NCBI GenBank assembly: GCA_021108275.1
Contig: JAIORD010000005.1
Location: forward strand, 124,001-188,000
Origin: Methanococcoides sp.
GTDB taxonomy: Archaea; Halobacteriota; Methanosarcinia; Methanosarcinales; Methanosarcinaceae
DNA length: 64,000 nt
Direction of reading: 5' to 3'
The position numbers and the translations under genes are program-made. Below, piece after piece: positions 55,660 through 64,000 of the stretch (positions are counted from its first letter, which is position 1; each line of letters starts with the position of its first letter). The notes beneath the pieces are model-generated. The model worked only from the letters and a program-made list of their open reading frames with translations, was not told where the DNA came from and did not search any database.

Positions 55660-56655
55660 TTACTCTTCAGAGACCTTCTCGTAGAAGCTCACGTCAAAGA
55701 TATCCTCTTCTGTAAGCTGGCTGTCGATATAACCAAGTTCATACTGGAAGTTTGCGTATTCCACTGTAGAATTCACAAGCGGACGTGGGTCAGCTGACCA
55801 GACACCATCCCAGTTTTCAAGGGACTGAAGGACAGTTGCATTGTCAACACCCTGCTTGTTAGCAAATGTGTTCGCTGCATCTTCGATGTTGATATTATCA
55901 TACTCGATAGCCTTGATGTGAGTCTTTACGATCTGTTCGACCAGTTCAGGGTTATTCCTGATAAGGTCACCACTGACCACAAGCACACAACATGCATGGT
56001 CTGCAAGTATTTCCCCGGATGCAACAACTGAACGACCGGAACCTTCCGCTTCAATGAACGTTGGTGCAGGGTGTGGCAGGAATACACCGTCTACCTGACC
56101 TGCTGCAAGAGCAGCGGTTGCGGGTCCCGGACCCATTGGGACAACTTCGACATCTGTACCAGGTTCAAGACCGTTCTCTATCAACCAGTCCTTGAAAATG
56201 GTATCCTGTATGGTTCCCGGTGGGAAAGTTGCTATCTTTAAACCTTTAAGGTCTGCAGGGCCATCATACTTGAACTCGTTTCTGAGTACAAGATCAGATC
56301 CCTGTGTGTTCACTGCTGCGACGATCTTTGCATCAAGTCCGGTACTGAGTGCGGAAATAACAGGTGCTGCACCAACGTATGCAACATCAATTTTTCCTGC
56401 GATCATTGAATGCATTTCAGGAGTGCCGGTAGGGAACTCAAACTCCTTTATGCTCGTGATACCAAATGGTGCGAGGTCCTCAGCCCACCAGCCGTTCTCA
56501 AAGGCCGTCATGTATGATATCTGGTGAGTGCTTGGCTGATAGCCAATGTTTATTTCGGTCAAATTTCCATCATCTGGTGCGGAAGTACATCCTGACAGGA
56601 ATACTGCTGCAACCAGCATGACAGATATGAATGTAATTGCTGTGATTTTTTTCAG
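55660..56655 (-). CDS. ABC transporter substrate-binding lipoprotein, apparent CTG start
   Basis: A 331-residue binding protein of the SsuA/NMT1-like type and first gene of the transporter operon. The lipobox is LSGC, with Cys23 when initiation is at CTG 56655, giving LKKITAITFISVMLVAAVFLSGC, an ordinary lipoprotein signal with two lysines. The only ATG (56619) would remove the basic region and most of the signal. GGAGGG lies 6 bases upstream of the CTG. No ATG, GTG or TTG is in frame between. The substrate pocket (IGYQPSTHQISYMTAFENG) does not identify the ligand. Confidence 0.88.
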   Translation of the reverse strand: MKKITAITFISVMLVAAVFLSGCTSAPDDGNLTEINIGYQPSTHQISYMTAFENGWWAEDLAPFGITSIKEFEFPTGTPEMHSMIAGKIDVAYVGAAPVISALSTGLDAKIVAAVNTQGSDLVLRNEFKYDGPADLKGLKIATFPPGTIQDTIFKDWLIENGLEPGTDVEVVPMGPGPATAALAAGQVDGVFLPHPAPTFIEAEGSGRSVVASGEILADHACCVLVVSGDLIRNNPELVEQIVKTHIKAIEYDNINIEDAANTFANKQGVDNATVLQSLENWDGVWSADPRPLVNSTVEYANFQYELGYIDSQLTEEDIFDVSFYEKVSEE

Positions 56656-56743
56656 ATCGATCCCTCCATTAATAAATATGTTACTATCATGCTATTTCAT
56701 CAGAAGGCCCTATTTATAGATTGTCGTATCAACCGAGATTATT

Positions 56744-56791
56744 TCCTAAAAGTAGTAATACAAAGCTTAATATATCCTAAAAGAGTTAATA
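56744..56791. promoter_or_regulatory. Direct repeat in the ABC transporter/regulator intergenic region
   Basis: TCCTAAAAGTAGTAATA (56744-56760) recurs as TCCTAAAAGAGTTAATA (56775-56791), 14 of 17 bases identical and 31 bases apart, i.e. three helical turns. The pair lies between the divergent transporter operon and the HTH gene, with TATA-like TTAATATATTTTA overlapping the second copy. This is a plausible operator for the adjacent regulator. Confidence 0.5.
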
Positions 56792-56806
56792 TATTTTATT
56801 GGAGGA

Positions 56807-57334
56807 GTGAGTATAAGCGTTGCAAATAAAGTGATAGATGCGGCTTTTGAGTCGGATGAAGCATTCCAGCACACATTGTTAAAAGTTATCAAGGAAGACC
56901 TTGAACTTACAGCCATTGAGTTCTCGGAGTATGCGAACATTCCACCAAGTACACTTTATAAGCTCATGTCAGGAAACAGGGAACCGAACATGAGAACACT
57001 CCGTCAGATAGTTAAAACCATCAGGACCATCGAGGGTTCCGACAAGGGTGATTTCATTGCAGTCATCGCTGCACGTCCTGTGCTGGATAATATCAGTGAG
57101 AGCAAGAGGAAAATAGGAGGAACACTCTGTACCATCAGAGAATATTCCGCCACCACAATGGAAGAGGCCATAATCGCCGCTGTCCGTGCTGAAAGGGAAG
57201 GAGCCAAAGCCCTTGTATGTGCACCGATAGTCAGCCCCACAATAGAAAAGATCATCCGCATCCCTGTTGCGACAATAATGCCGAAGAACAGTGTTATCGA
57301 GGCCATAGAAGCTGTTGCACGCAAGATAGAGTGA
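56807..57334 (+). CDS. HTH transcriptional regulator with sensory C-terminal domain
   Basis: A 175-residue regulator divergent from the ABC transporter, whose expression it probably controls. The N-terminal XRE-type helix-turn-helix is LTAIEFSEYANIPPSTLYKLMSGNREPNM. The C-terminal domain (about 85-170) ends with a PrpR_N/sensory-like pattern, GAKALVCAPIVSPTIEKI then IPVATIMPKNS. The GTG at 56807 is only one base from the GGAGG ribosome-binding site. ATA 56813 (seven bases away) would be better spaced, giving MSVANKV, so the start is uncertain. Confidence 0.85.
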   Translation: MSISVANKVIDAAFESDEAFQHTLLKVIKEDLELTAIEFSEYANIPPSTLYKLMSGNREPNMRTLRQIVKTIRTIEGSDKGDFIAVIAARPVLDNISESKRKIGGTLCTIREYSATTMEEAIIAAVRAEREGAKALVCAPIVSPTIEKIIRIPVATIMPKNSVIEAIEAVARKIE

Positions 57335-57469
57335 ACTGCTCCCAGCTTACGCAAGGAACCTTCTCGTCGCAGAGTGGGTAAAGAACCTTAAATTTCTACT
57401 TTTTTTAATAGATTGAAATTATGCGATCAGCTTTGCTTATCGCTAAATGAAAACAGATAGGATCAGAAA

Positions 57470-57504
57470 TAAAAAAAGAGATTATGCCGACACCTTTGCC
57501 GGCA
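57470..57504 (-). terminator. Terminator of the S-layer gene
   Basis: On the minus strand TGCCGG (57504-57499) pairs with TCGGCA (57490-57485) across an 8-base loop, followed by TAATCTCTTTTTTT. It lies 18 bases after the S-layer stop at 57522. Confidence 0.6.
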
Positions 57505-57521
57505 ACATCATATATGTATCC

Positions 57522-60500
57522 TTACTTACCCTTTGAAAGCAGACTGGATAGCTTCTCAGAAAGTACTGCTGCTGCTTCACCTGCTTTTGCACCTGCTGTT
57601 GATACGGTCCAGCCGCCTGCGGTAAACAGATAGGCTACACCACCAAGAGCTGCAATTGCTGCACCACCAAGCAGATAGGTAACTGTGCTTGTACCCTTGA
57701 CCACTTCAACTGTTGCGGTCATGCCACCCACTTTCACAAGATAGGTTCCCGGTTCACCAGCAGTGTACTCGAACTCCACCGGAGCGGATTCGCCAACACC
57801 GAGTGAGATCTCCTGTGTAGCTGTAGTATTGTCATTGACAAGGAGCTCCACTGTGTAAGAGCCTGCTGCTTTACCGTTGTTGACAGCATCCAACTTGACA
57901 TTCACATCTTTCCCGGTCTTGACCTCAAGGGGAGTGACCACAAGGTTGCTGAACTCGAACTTTGCTTCAAGCTCTTTGACCTCGATATTTTCTTCTGCTT
58001 TAAGGAAGCCTGCCTTCTCGGCAGTTATCTTGTGCATACCGATCTCCCTCAGGACATCGGTCACAACACCGTCACTGTCAGTCTCACCAATGGATTTTCC
58101 ATCTATGGTAACATCCACATCTTCAAGGGCATCTCCACCAATGGATTTGACAACTGTGAAAGTTACCAGATTACCTTCATAGATCACTTCAGGTGAAAAT
58201 TCAATGCTCATCTTCCTCGACTCATCATCCGGAGAGATCACTTCAAGGACTGCTTCACCGTTAGTGTAACCATCCTTTTCAGCAGTGATGGTATAATCCC
58301 CATCTGCATTGAAAGTATAGTCGACCTCACCTTCATCGTCAGTTGTGCCAAGTACAATGCTTCCCGACTTCACAGTCGCACCGTTGACAAGGGAACCGCG
58401 TGATGTAACGGTCACAGTGATCTTGTCACCTTCACTGACAACTTCAGGGTCGACCTCCACATCAAGGGAATCGGCAGGTTCTGTGCTTATCTCAACGAAT
58501 GGATAATAGCGCACATCACCAGAATCTGCGACCTTGAACTTGATCTTGCCCATGATCTCGATCTCGTCTCCCTTTGAGAGAGAGATGGAACCATCGTTCT
58601 CCATTTCAATAGTTTTAGTACCGATGGTTGAAACTTCCATTTCCCCGTATGTGTCGCCCTGTTCGATCATTTCATAGTCATCGGATATCTGGAAGATACC
58701 TTCTACGAAAACAGCAGTCGATTCCTGCCCACTGAATATTTCTTTGAAATTTACTGCAATAATAGGCACATCTTCAACATCCCCAAGATCGGTCTCGTAG
58801 ATGTATGGATTACCTGAAGATATGACATCCATATCCCCAACATCATCGCCATCTTTATAAAGTTGGACCAATACCGCATCCCCATCCAGGTTCACTTCAA
58901 CAATATCCAGTGAATAACCTTCCTCAAGGATTAGTGAGGAGCCACCGAAAACAGATTTTTTGTCATCATCATCGATCAGCACCTTTGAAAGCTGGCCTTG
59001 AGACATAAGGTTTGCAGCATCATTGTTGCCACTACCAAATGCATCTTTGGGATAACCTGCAAAGTACTTCTCTGCCATGAAACCTACAACATCATACTCA
59101 ACCCAGCCGGAATATTCAAAGCTTACCGGCTTGGAAGTGGTACTATAAACAAGATCACCTTTATCGATTGTCCTGCCAGTATAAGTTAGATTAAGTTCTT
59201 CAGTACCGATACCCTCATCGATGTTGTAATAGAAACCTTCGAAATTGAGAGGAGTCCAAGTAAGACCTTCATTTTCAGCAATTGTACCCCTGAGTTCATA
59301 TGTTCCCGGCTCGGACATGTCAACAAATGGTGCAAATCTAAGATCTTTGTTATCTGCAACAACGAACTTGAGCTTGCCCATGATGTCTACAATATCTCCC
59401 CTACCCAAAGATATTTTACCATCATTTGACATCCTTATTTCGCTACTACCAATAGAATCGACTTCCATCGACCCATATTCGTCACCGGATTGAATGTCCT
59501 CGTATTCATCAGATATCTGGAAGATACCTTCAATGAAAACAGCACTCGTCTCAGTTCCACTGAATATCTCAGCGAAGTTCACTGCTATTGTAGGCACATC
59601 ATCAACGTCACCGAGATCTTTTTCGTAGACATAGGTATTACCTGAGGAAACTACCATTTCATCCACTTCATCCCCATCCTTGGAGAGTGAAACGAAAACT
59701 CGGTCACCATTCAGATCGAGCTCTACAATGTTAAGCACATAGCCTTCTTCAAGTACAAGACCTGCACCGCCAAAGACAGACTCCTTATCATCGCTATCGA
59801 TGAGCACCTTTGTCAAATGACCTTGGGACATCAGGCTTATTGTATCGTCTGAAACAGCAGAAGAAGTATTGGAGATATATCCTGCAAAGTACTTCTCTGC
59901 CATGAAACCAATGACCTCATATGATCCCCATGCACCATACTCGAAGTCAGTTTCGACAGGCTTGGTCTCATATTCAAGATCTCCACTGCTGACACTCCTG
60001 TCAGTCTTGCTACCAAGCTTGATGGTCATCGTTTCTGAACCAAGACCGGATTCAAGGTCATAGAAGAAGCCTGAATAACTTAGAGCATTCCAGGTGTACG
60101 TAGTAGATTGACCGGCATTTTCATCCCAGATACGGTCACCTGAGAAATAGGTCAAGATCTTTGTGGTTTTAGTCTCCTTTACTTCAGCACCTTCATTTCC
60201 AGACAAGTCAACCGTTTTTATTGAGATTTCATAATCATTGTCTGCTGCCAATCCTGTTGCATTGTACGAATCTGTGGAATTATCCAAAATTACAAAAGAA
60301 CCTCCATTAATGGTTATCTTGGTATGATTAAAATCCGTATCTGATGGATTATTCCAAGACCATTCGATCCATGTTGGACCGATATCGGATGACAAAGAAG
60401 TAATTGGACCCGGTGCAGTAGTATCTGAACTTGTAGTTGCAGAATCTGAAACTGCTGTTGGATTCTTGTTATTAGAAGTATCAACGGTATAGGCATCAAT

Positions 60501-61340
60501 GCTATGTGATGTACCAGAACTAAGGCTGGTAGCATTAAAGGTCTGAGTACCTTTAGTGACGTTCATAGCAAAACTACCATCGATCCAAATCTCAACATGA
60601 TCAAGATCTGAATCAACAGGATCAGTCCAACCCCAGAAGACCCAGTGATCCCCAACTGAAGTTTCATCAAGACCAGTAACACCCGCAGGAGGAGTTGTAT
60701 CCGCTGGAGTTGATGTTGTTGCAGTGTCGGAAACTGCTGTTGGATTCTTGTTATTAGAAGTATCAACTGTATAGGTATCGATACTATGTGATGCACCAGA
60801 ACTAAGGCCAGTAGCATTAAAGACCTGAGTACCTTTAGTGACATTTGTAGCAAAACTACCATCGATCCAAATCTCAACATGATCAAGATCTGAATCAACA
60901 GGATCAGTCCAACCCCAGAGAACCCAAGTATCTCCAACTGAAGTTTCATCAAGACCGGTAACAACGGCAGGAGGAGTTGTATCCGCTGGAGTTGATGTTG
61001 TTGCAGTGTCAGATTCACTCACATTGTTCCTGTTTCCGAAAGTATCAACAGTGTAAGTATCGATGTTATAGGAAGTAGCGGAACTAAGACCGGTAGCATT
61101 GTAAGATTGAATACCTATACTTACATTTGTAGCAAAACTACTATCTATCCAGATCTCAACATGGGAAAAATCTGAATCAATAGGATCGGTCCAACCCCAT
61201 AGAACCCAAGTATCTCCAACTGATGTTTCATCGAGACCGGTAACACCGGCCGGTGCGGTGACGTTATCGGCCATCGCCACCCCACAACTCATTCCAAGAA
61301 TGAGCAAGCTTATTAGCATAAATTTAAAATGTTTATTCAT
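57522..61340 (-). CDS. Large S-layer-type surface protein with fibronectin-like repeats
   Basis: A 1272-residue secreted cell-surface protein. A signal peptide (to about residue 24, ending AMA) is followed by four ~94-residue fibronectin-III-like modules (about 25-400; three near-identical, each with GLDETSVGDTWVLWGWTDP). Two tandem Methanosarcina-type S-layer duplication domains follow (about 400-665 and 665-945, each with the MAEKYFAGY motif). Then come Ig/CARDB-like modules to about 1205 and a C-terminal hydrophobic helix (VTYLLGGAAIAALGGVAYLF) with a lysine tail, which anchors it. It has no PGF-CTERM tail. GGAG nine bases upstream supports ATG 61340. Confidence 0.88.
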   Translation of the reverse strand: MNKHFKFMLISLLILGMSCGVAMADNVTAPAGVTGLDETSVGDTWVLWGWTDPIDSDFSHVEIWIDSSFATNVSIGIQSYNATGLSSATSYNIDTYTVDTFGNRNNVSESDTATTSTPADTTPPAVVTGLDETSVGDTWVLWGWTDPVDSDLDHVEIWIDGSFATNVTKGTQVFNATGLSSGASHSIDTYTVDTSNNKNPTAVSDTATTSTPADTTPPAGVTGLDETSVGDHWVFWGWTDPVDSDLDHVEIWIDGSFAMNVTKGTQTFNATSLSSGTSHSIDAYTVDTSNNKNPTAVSDSATTSSDTTAPGPITSLSSDIGPTWIEWSWNNPSDTDFNHTKITINGGSFVILDNSTDSYNATGLAADNDYEISIKTVDLSGNEGAEVKETKTTKILTYFSGDRIWDENAGQSTTYTWNALSYSGFFYDLESGLGSETMTIKLGSKTDRSVSSGDLEYETKPVETDFEYGAWGSYEVIGFMAEKYFAGYISNTSSAVSDDTISLMSQGHLTKVLIDSDDKESVFGGAGLVLEEGYVLNIVELDLNGDRVFVSLSKDGDEVDEMVVSSGNTYVYEKDLGDVDDVPTIAVNFAEIFSGTETSAVFIEGIFQISDEYEDIQSGDEYGSMEVDSIGSSEIRMSNDGKISLGRGDIVDIMGKLKFVVADNKDLRFAPFVDMSEPGTYELRGTIAENEGLTWTPLNFEGFYYNIDEGIGTEELNLTYTGRTIDKGDLVYSTTSKPVSFEYSGWVEYDVVGFMAEKYFAGYPKDAFGSGNNDAANLMSQGQLSKVLIDDDDKKSVFGGSSLILEEGYSLDIVEVNLDGDAVLVQLYKDGDDVGDMDVISSGNPYIYETDLGDVEDVPIIAVNFKEIFSGQESTAVFVEGIFQISDDYEMIEQGDTYGEMEVSTIGTKTIEMENDGSISLSKGDEIEIMGKIKFKVADSGDVRYYPFVEISTEPADSLDVEVDPEVVSEGDKITVTVTSRGSLVNGATVKSGSIVLGTTDDEGEVDYTFNADGDYTITAEKDGYTNGEAVLEVISPDDESRKMSIEFSPEVIYEGNLVTFTVVKSIGGDALEDVDVTIDGKSIGETDSDGVVTDVLREIGMHKITAEKAGFLKAEENIEVKELEAKFEFSNLVVTPLEVKTGKDVNVKLDAVNNGKAAGSYTVELLVNDNTTATQEISLGVGESAPVEFEYTAGEPGTYLVKVGGMTATVEVVKGTSTVTYLLGGAAIAALGGVAYLFTAGGWTVSTAGAKAGEAAAVLSEKLSSLLSKGK
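60433..61278. repeat. Tandem 282-bp repeats encoding fibronectin-like modules
   Basis: Corresponding points recur every 282 bases: GTTGCAG at 60436, 60718 and 61000, and ACTGCTGTTG at 60451 and 60733. The copies at about 60433-60714 and 60715-60996 are near-identical, and the outermost (60997-61278) is more diverged. The module number can change by recombination, so strains may differ in surface-protein length. Confidence 0.8.
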
Positions 61341-61366
61341 AGATAATTTCTCCAAATATTATATGA

Positions 61367-62362
61367 TTATAAGTTATCAAATCTACCCATATGTACATAA
61401 CCTTTTCGATTTATCGAAACCTCGAGCCCATCGCTCTTCATTATAGATATTAAAGTGTCGTCAGTAACTTCGCCTACAACATTTAAATAACAAACGGATT
61501 TGGCCCTGTCCAGCATTGATTGGGAAACAGTGAACAACAGCTCAAAATCTCCGCCGGTGTAGAGCCCGAGTTCAAGGGCATCATCATGACCGACAAGGGC
61601 TATAACCTCATCGTCAATAGGAAGAGCCTCCGCCATTATTTTAAAACCGACACCATTAGCCTCTGCCAGATCATATAATGACATGGCCAGACCATCGCTG
61701 GTATCCATCATGGAGGTAACACCGCCGGTACTGGCAAGGGCCTGTCCTTCTTTTATGCGTGGTACAGGTTCCAGTAGAGTATTCAGCAAATTATCGGTTA
61801 CATCAAGTCCTTGCTGTAAGGCCAGCAGTGCAGCACCGGCTGAACCGACATTTCCGGTAACACAGACAAAGTCACCGGGTCTTGCACCACTTCTTCTCAA
61901 AAGATGTTCCTTTTTCACCCTACCAAGAGCAGTACCTGTGATGGTAAGTTCATCATGAAGGTCGATATCACCACCTATCACAGAAGTATCACAAAAGCTT
62001 GCACAGGCATCCATACCGCGTGCGATGTCCTCAGCAAATCCAAGTTCCATATCATCCGTGATACCAAGGGCGGAAAGGAAACCCACAGGAGTTGCACCCA
62101 TGGAAGCCACATCACTCAAGTTCACAGCAGCAGCCATCCAGCCTATCTGCCAGGCACTCATGACCTCAGGAAAATCGGTTTTGCGATGCAACATATCGGT
62201 CGTAATCACCAGACAGTCCTCATCAGAGATATCTATAACAGCGCAATCATCTGAACCTGCACCCTCCATGATGCCAGAACTTTTCCCCGTAGAAAAAACA
62301 GAACACAGATGACCTATGAGCTCACGTTCGTTTATCCCTGATATCAGGTCGGACCTTTCCAT
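61367..62362 (-). CDS. thiL: Thiamine-monophosphate kinase (ThiL)
   Basis: Phosphorylates thiamine monophosphate to the active pyrophosphate cofactor, needed by Por. The 331-residue protein of the PurM-like fold has DDCAVIDISDEDCLVITTDML, the ligand loop ATPVGFLSALG, VIGGDIDLHDELTITGTALG and the DTSDGLAMSLYDLAEANGVG segment. It lies upstream of the S-layer gene on the same strand with its own gap. ThiDN at 18.6 kb precedes it in the pathway. Confidence 0.93.
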   Translation of the reverse strand: MERSDLISGINERELIGHLCSVFSTGKSSGIMEGAGSDDCAVIDISDEDCLVITTDMLHRKTDFPEVMSAWQIGWMAAAVNLSDVASMGATPVGFLSALGITDDMELGFAEDIARGMDACASFCDTSVIGGDIDLHDELTITGTALGRVKKEHLLRRSGARPGDFVCVTGNVGSAGAALLALQQGLDVTDNLLNTLLEPVPRIKEGQALASTGGVTSMMDTSDGLAMSLYDLAEANGVGFKIMAEALPIDDEVIALVGHDDALELGLYTGGDFELLFTVSQSMLDRAKSVCYLNVVGEVTDDTLISIMKSDGLEVSINRKGYVHMGRFDNL

Positions 62363-62411
62363 AAGCTTATCCTATATTCTTAATATTTAGTAGTAATGTC
62401 TAAAAAGAGGA

Positions 62412-63266
62412 TCATCTCCAGACCCTCCTCTTAACTAAAATAAGCATTACTCCCACAATACTTACAAATATCACGATTGGGATAGCAACTCCGATGAACA
62501 CGATGATACCATTGACACTGCCTATGAAACCACGTACTGAATCGGACAAGGCATCACGCAGTCCCCATGAATGAGTAATATTACGAGGCTCACTCACATC
62601 GACATTGATGGTCGCAAGATCGATCCTGTCATTAAGATAATTGAGCCTGCCAGTCAGACTTTCTATCTCACCACGCACACGTCCGAGTTCCTTCTCAACT
62701 GAAAGGACCTCTTCCACGGTCGTGGACATCTCAAGGATCTCACCAAGACGAGTCTCCTGCATCTCCAGATTGGAAAGGCGTGCACTCACATCGATATATT
62801 CCTCAGTAACATCAGAAGCAGTTGTGCTTTCGGAGGTAACTTTACCAAGGTCACCTATAGTATCCAGCACCTTGTCAAGTTCAGACGAAGGAACGCGTAT
62901 AGTGATATAACCATACATACCCTCATCATCCCCGTATCGGGTATAAACAGAAGAGGAAGACACATATCCATCTAACTCATCCGCGATATCGCTTATATCA
63001 TCCAGCGCTTCAGGAGTGTCCTTTACCTCAATGGAAACAGAAGATGTAGTAATTACCTTACGTGTAATACTGCTTTGAGATGCTGCACCGTTGTCAGCCA
63101 CCTTAAAAGATGAGCCATCATCAAAAGATGTTTCTTCAAGATCATACGACAACATATCAATTTCAGGAGAGAAAGCTTGTTGGTTGGAACTCTCATAGCC
63201 CGTACAACCTGCTGCTATGACCGAAAGAGATAGTAGAATAAAAAGGAATAGATGTGTTCGTTTCAT
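62412..63266 (-). CDS. DUF4349 lipoprotein with coiled coil and C-terminal membrane helix
   Basis: A 284-residue surface lipoprotein. The signal ends with lipobox IAAGC (Cys21). A DUF4349 domain covers about 65-230 with VSIEVKDTPEALDDI and the YGYITIRVPSSELDKVLDTI signature. A helical coiled-coil segment (EMQETRLGEILEMSTTVEEVLSVEKELGRVRGEIESLTG) follows, and a membrane helix lies at about 250-275 before a basic end. It probably sits between the membrane and the S-layer; function unknown. Confidence 0.85.
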   Translation of the reverse strand: MKRTHLFLFILLSLSVIAAGCTGYESSNQQAFSPEIDMLSYDLEETSFDDGSSFKVADNGAASQSSITRKVITTSSVSIEVKDTPEALDDISDIADELDGYVSSSSVYTRYGDDEGMYGYITIRVPSSELDKVLDTIGDLGKVTSESTTASDVTEEYIDVSARLSNLEMQETRLGEILEMSTTVEEVLSVEKELGRVRGEIESLTGRLNYLNDRIDLATINVDVSEPRNITHSWGLRDALSDSVRGFIGSVNGIIVFIGVAIPIVIFVSIVGVMLILVKRRVWR

Positions 63267-63332
63267 GGATACATTCCCCCTGACTTCATAAACAAAGAGA
63301 TATCCCGAACATATAAAGTTTTTACTTAAACT

Positions 63333-64000
63333 TCAGTTTGATTCGAAGTTAACCTTCTCATTACCCTTCTCTTTTGTACGTATCCACACATTATCGACAA
63401 ATTCATGAGCACGCCCTGCAAGTTCCATCATCTCATCGCGTGAAAAAGGTACAATATCCCTCATTTTCTCATCCATTGCGTTTGCAGGTATTCCCTGCTG
63501 AATCACATAGGTAGCACCAGAAATGGACAGATATGGGGCTATCGAACTTGCGATCTTTGCAATATCATCCGGCTCACCTATGAAACCGCGTATCGCTGTG
63601 GTGCGAAGTTCATATTCCATACCTTTTTCAGTAATTATAGAGAGGCTTCTCCTGACCTTTCCCACAACATCGGCAGGATTAGGAACAACAGAATATTCAC
63701 CATATCCGATAGCCTTTCCGTACATATCCTGATCGTCAAGGGGAGCTTTCACATCAATGAAGAACTTGTCCACAAAACCTAGATCCATCAATTCTTCCAC
63801 GACATCAGGATAATAGCCATTCGTATGGATACCCACGAACAGCTTTTTTTTCTTTGCATAGGAAGCAAGATGCATGATTGCCTGCTTTTGAGCCAGTGGC
63901 TCCCCACCGGAAAAGACAACACTGCTTACAAAAATAAGAGAATTATCTATCTTTTTCTCAAGCTCCTTTACATCGACCATATCGGGAACTGTCAATATCT
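63333..64000 (-). CDS. Radical-SAM activating enzyme, probably for anaerobic ribonucleotide reductase (partial)
   Basis: The C-terminal 220 or so residues of a radical-SAM protein; the cluster cysteines lie beyond the window. VVFSGGEPLAQKQ is the SAM-binding GGEP motif, followed by GIHTNGYYPDVV and KFFIDVKAPLDD. This order fits archaeal NrdG/pyruvate-formate-lyase-activase-type proteins, which generate a glycyl radical. The reductase itself is not in view, so the partner is inferred. Confidence 0.75.
   Translation of the reverse strand, partial: ILTVPDMVDVKELEKKIDNSLIFVSSVVFSGGEPLAQKQAIMHLASYAKKKKLFVGIHTNGYYPDVVEELMDLGFVDKFFIDVKAPLDDQDMYGKAIGYGEYSVVPNPADVVGKVRRSLSIITEKGMEYELRTTAIRGFIGEPDDIAKIASSIAPYLSISGATYVIQQGIPANAMDEKMRDIVPFSRDEMMELAGRAHEFVDNVWIRTKEKGNEKVNFESN

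Noticed and set aside
54034-57334. Assigning the ABC transporter as a thiamine-precursor (HMP) importer
   Set aside because: The NMT1-like binding protein and nearby thiamine genes make it tempting, but thiDN and thiL are far away and the pocket residues do not identify a ligand.

Overview
The window looks like chromosome of a methylotrophic methanogenic archaeon of the Methanosarcinaceae, probably a Methanococcoides or Methanolobus relative; the genus is inference. The gene content is archaeal: PCNA, PriL, Orc1/Cdc6, HerA-NurA, transcription factor S, LSm, L37e, a thermosome, archaeal alanyl- and valyl-tRNA synthetases, archaetidylserine synthesis and archaeosortase A. It is also methanogen-like: a CfbB/CbiA-type amidase for coenzyme F430, a four-subunit pyruvate:ferredoxin oxidoreductase, and an S-layer protein with the Methanosarcina-type duplicated domain. 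TAG is almost absent as a stop codon, and one conserved gene is interrupted by an in-frame TAG. Both are expected of an organism that reads UAG as pyrrolysine.

Layout. 1-2.3 kb: end of a probable ClpB gene, then archaeosortase A with archaetidylserine synthase and decarboxylase (lipid-anchoring cluster). 2.3-7.5 kb: Nudix, TFS, PCNA and PriL facing CfbB, then moaA. 7.9-20 kb: SulP transporter, surE, alaS, a response regulator, valS, a universal stress gene and thiDN. 20-26 kb: lsm-rpl37e-purF, a PAP2 phosphatase, and hyuA/hyuB in one reading frame separated by a single TAG. 26.3-28.1 kb: an AT-rich accessory block with a three-copy GIY-YIG protein and decayed copies of the ends of dinB and hyuB. 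28-37 kb: AAA ATPase, DinB, a membrane protein, endonuclease III, an alanine/sodium symporter, the por operon and Dus. 37-43 kb: UPF0200, UPF0201 (with internal TAG), a TIM-barrel protein, an RHH regulator, tRNA-Lys and herA-nurA. 43-50 kb: DUF5350, thermosome, xthA, a ModE-like regulator, orc1, DUF134, an Mrp ATPase and an alpha/alpha-toroid protein. 50-57 kb: a five-PAS histidine kinase, nitroreductase, bactofilin-like protein, and a sulfonate/nitrate-type ABC transporter divergent from its probable regulator. 57-64 kb: S-layer protein, thiL, a DUF4349 lipoprotein and a radical-SAM activase cut by the window end.

Several genes work together. PCNA, PriL, Orc1, DinB (with a PCNA-binding tail), HerA-NurA, endonuclease III and XthA cover replication and repair. 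ThiDN and ThiL cover late thiamine synthesis. The Por genes link acetyl-CoA and pyruvate. ArtA, PssA and Asd are functionally coupled in haloarchaea.

The most unusual signals are these: (1) the in-frame TAG codons in UPF0201 and between hyuA and hyuB; (2) the scar of a tandem duplication between hyuB and dinB; (3) three or four genes whose protein N-terminus and ribosome-binding site both point to a non-AUG/GUG/UUG start (ACG, ATA, CTG); (4) a hairpin that covers the ribosome-binding site of the stress gene; (5) palindromes on the predicted por promoter and a helically phased direct repeat between the ABC transporter and its regulator.
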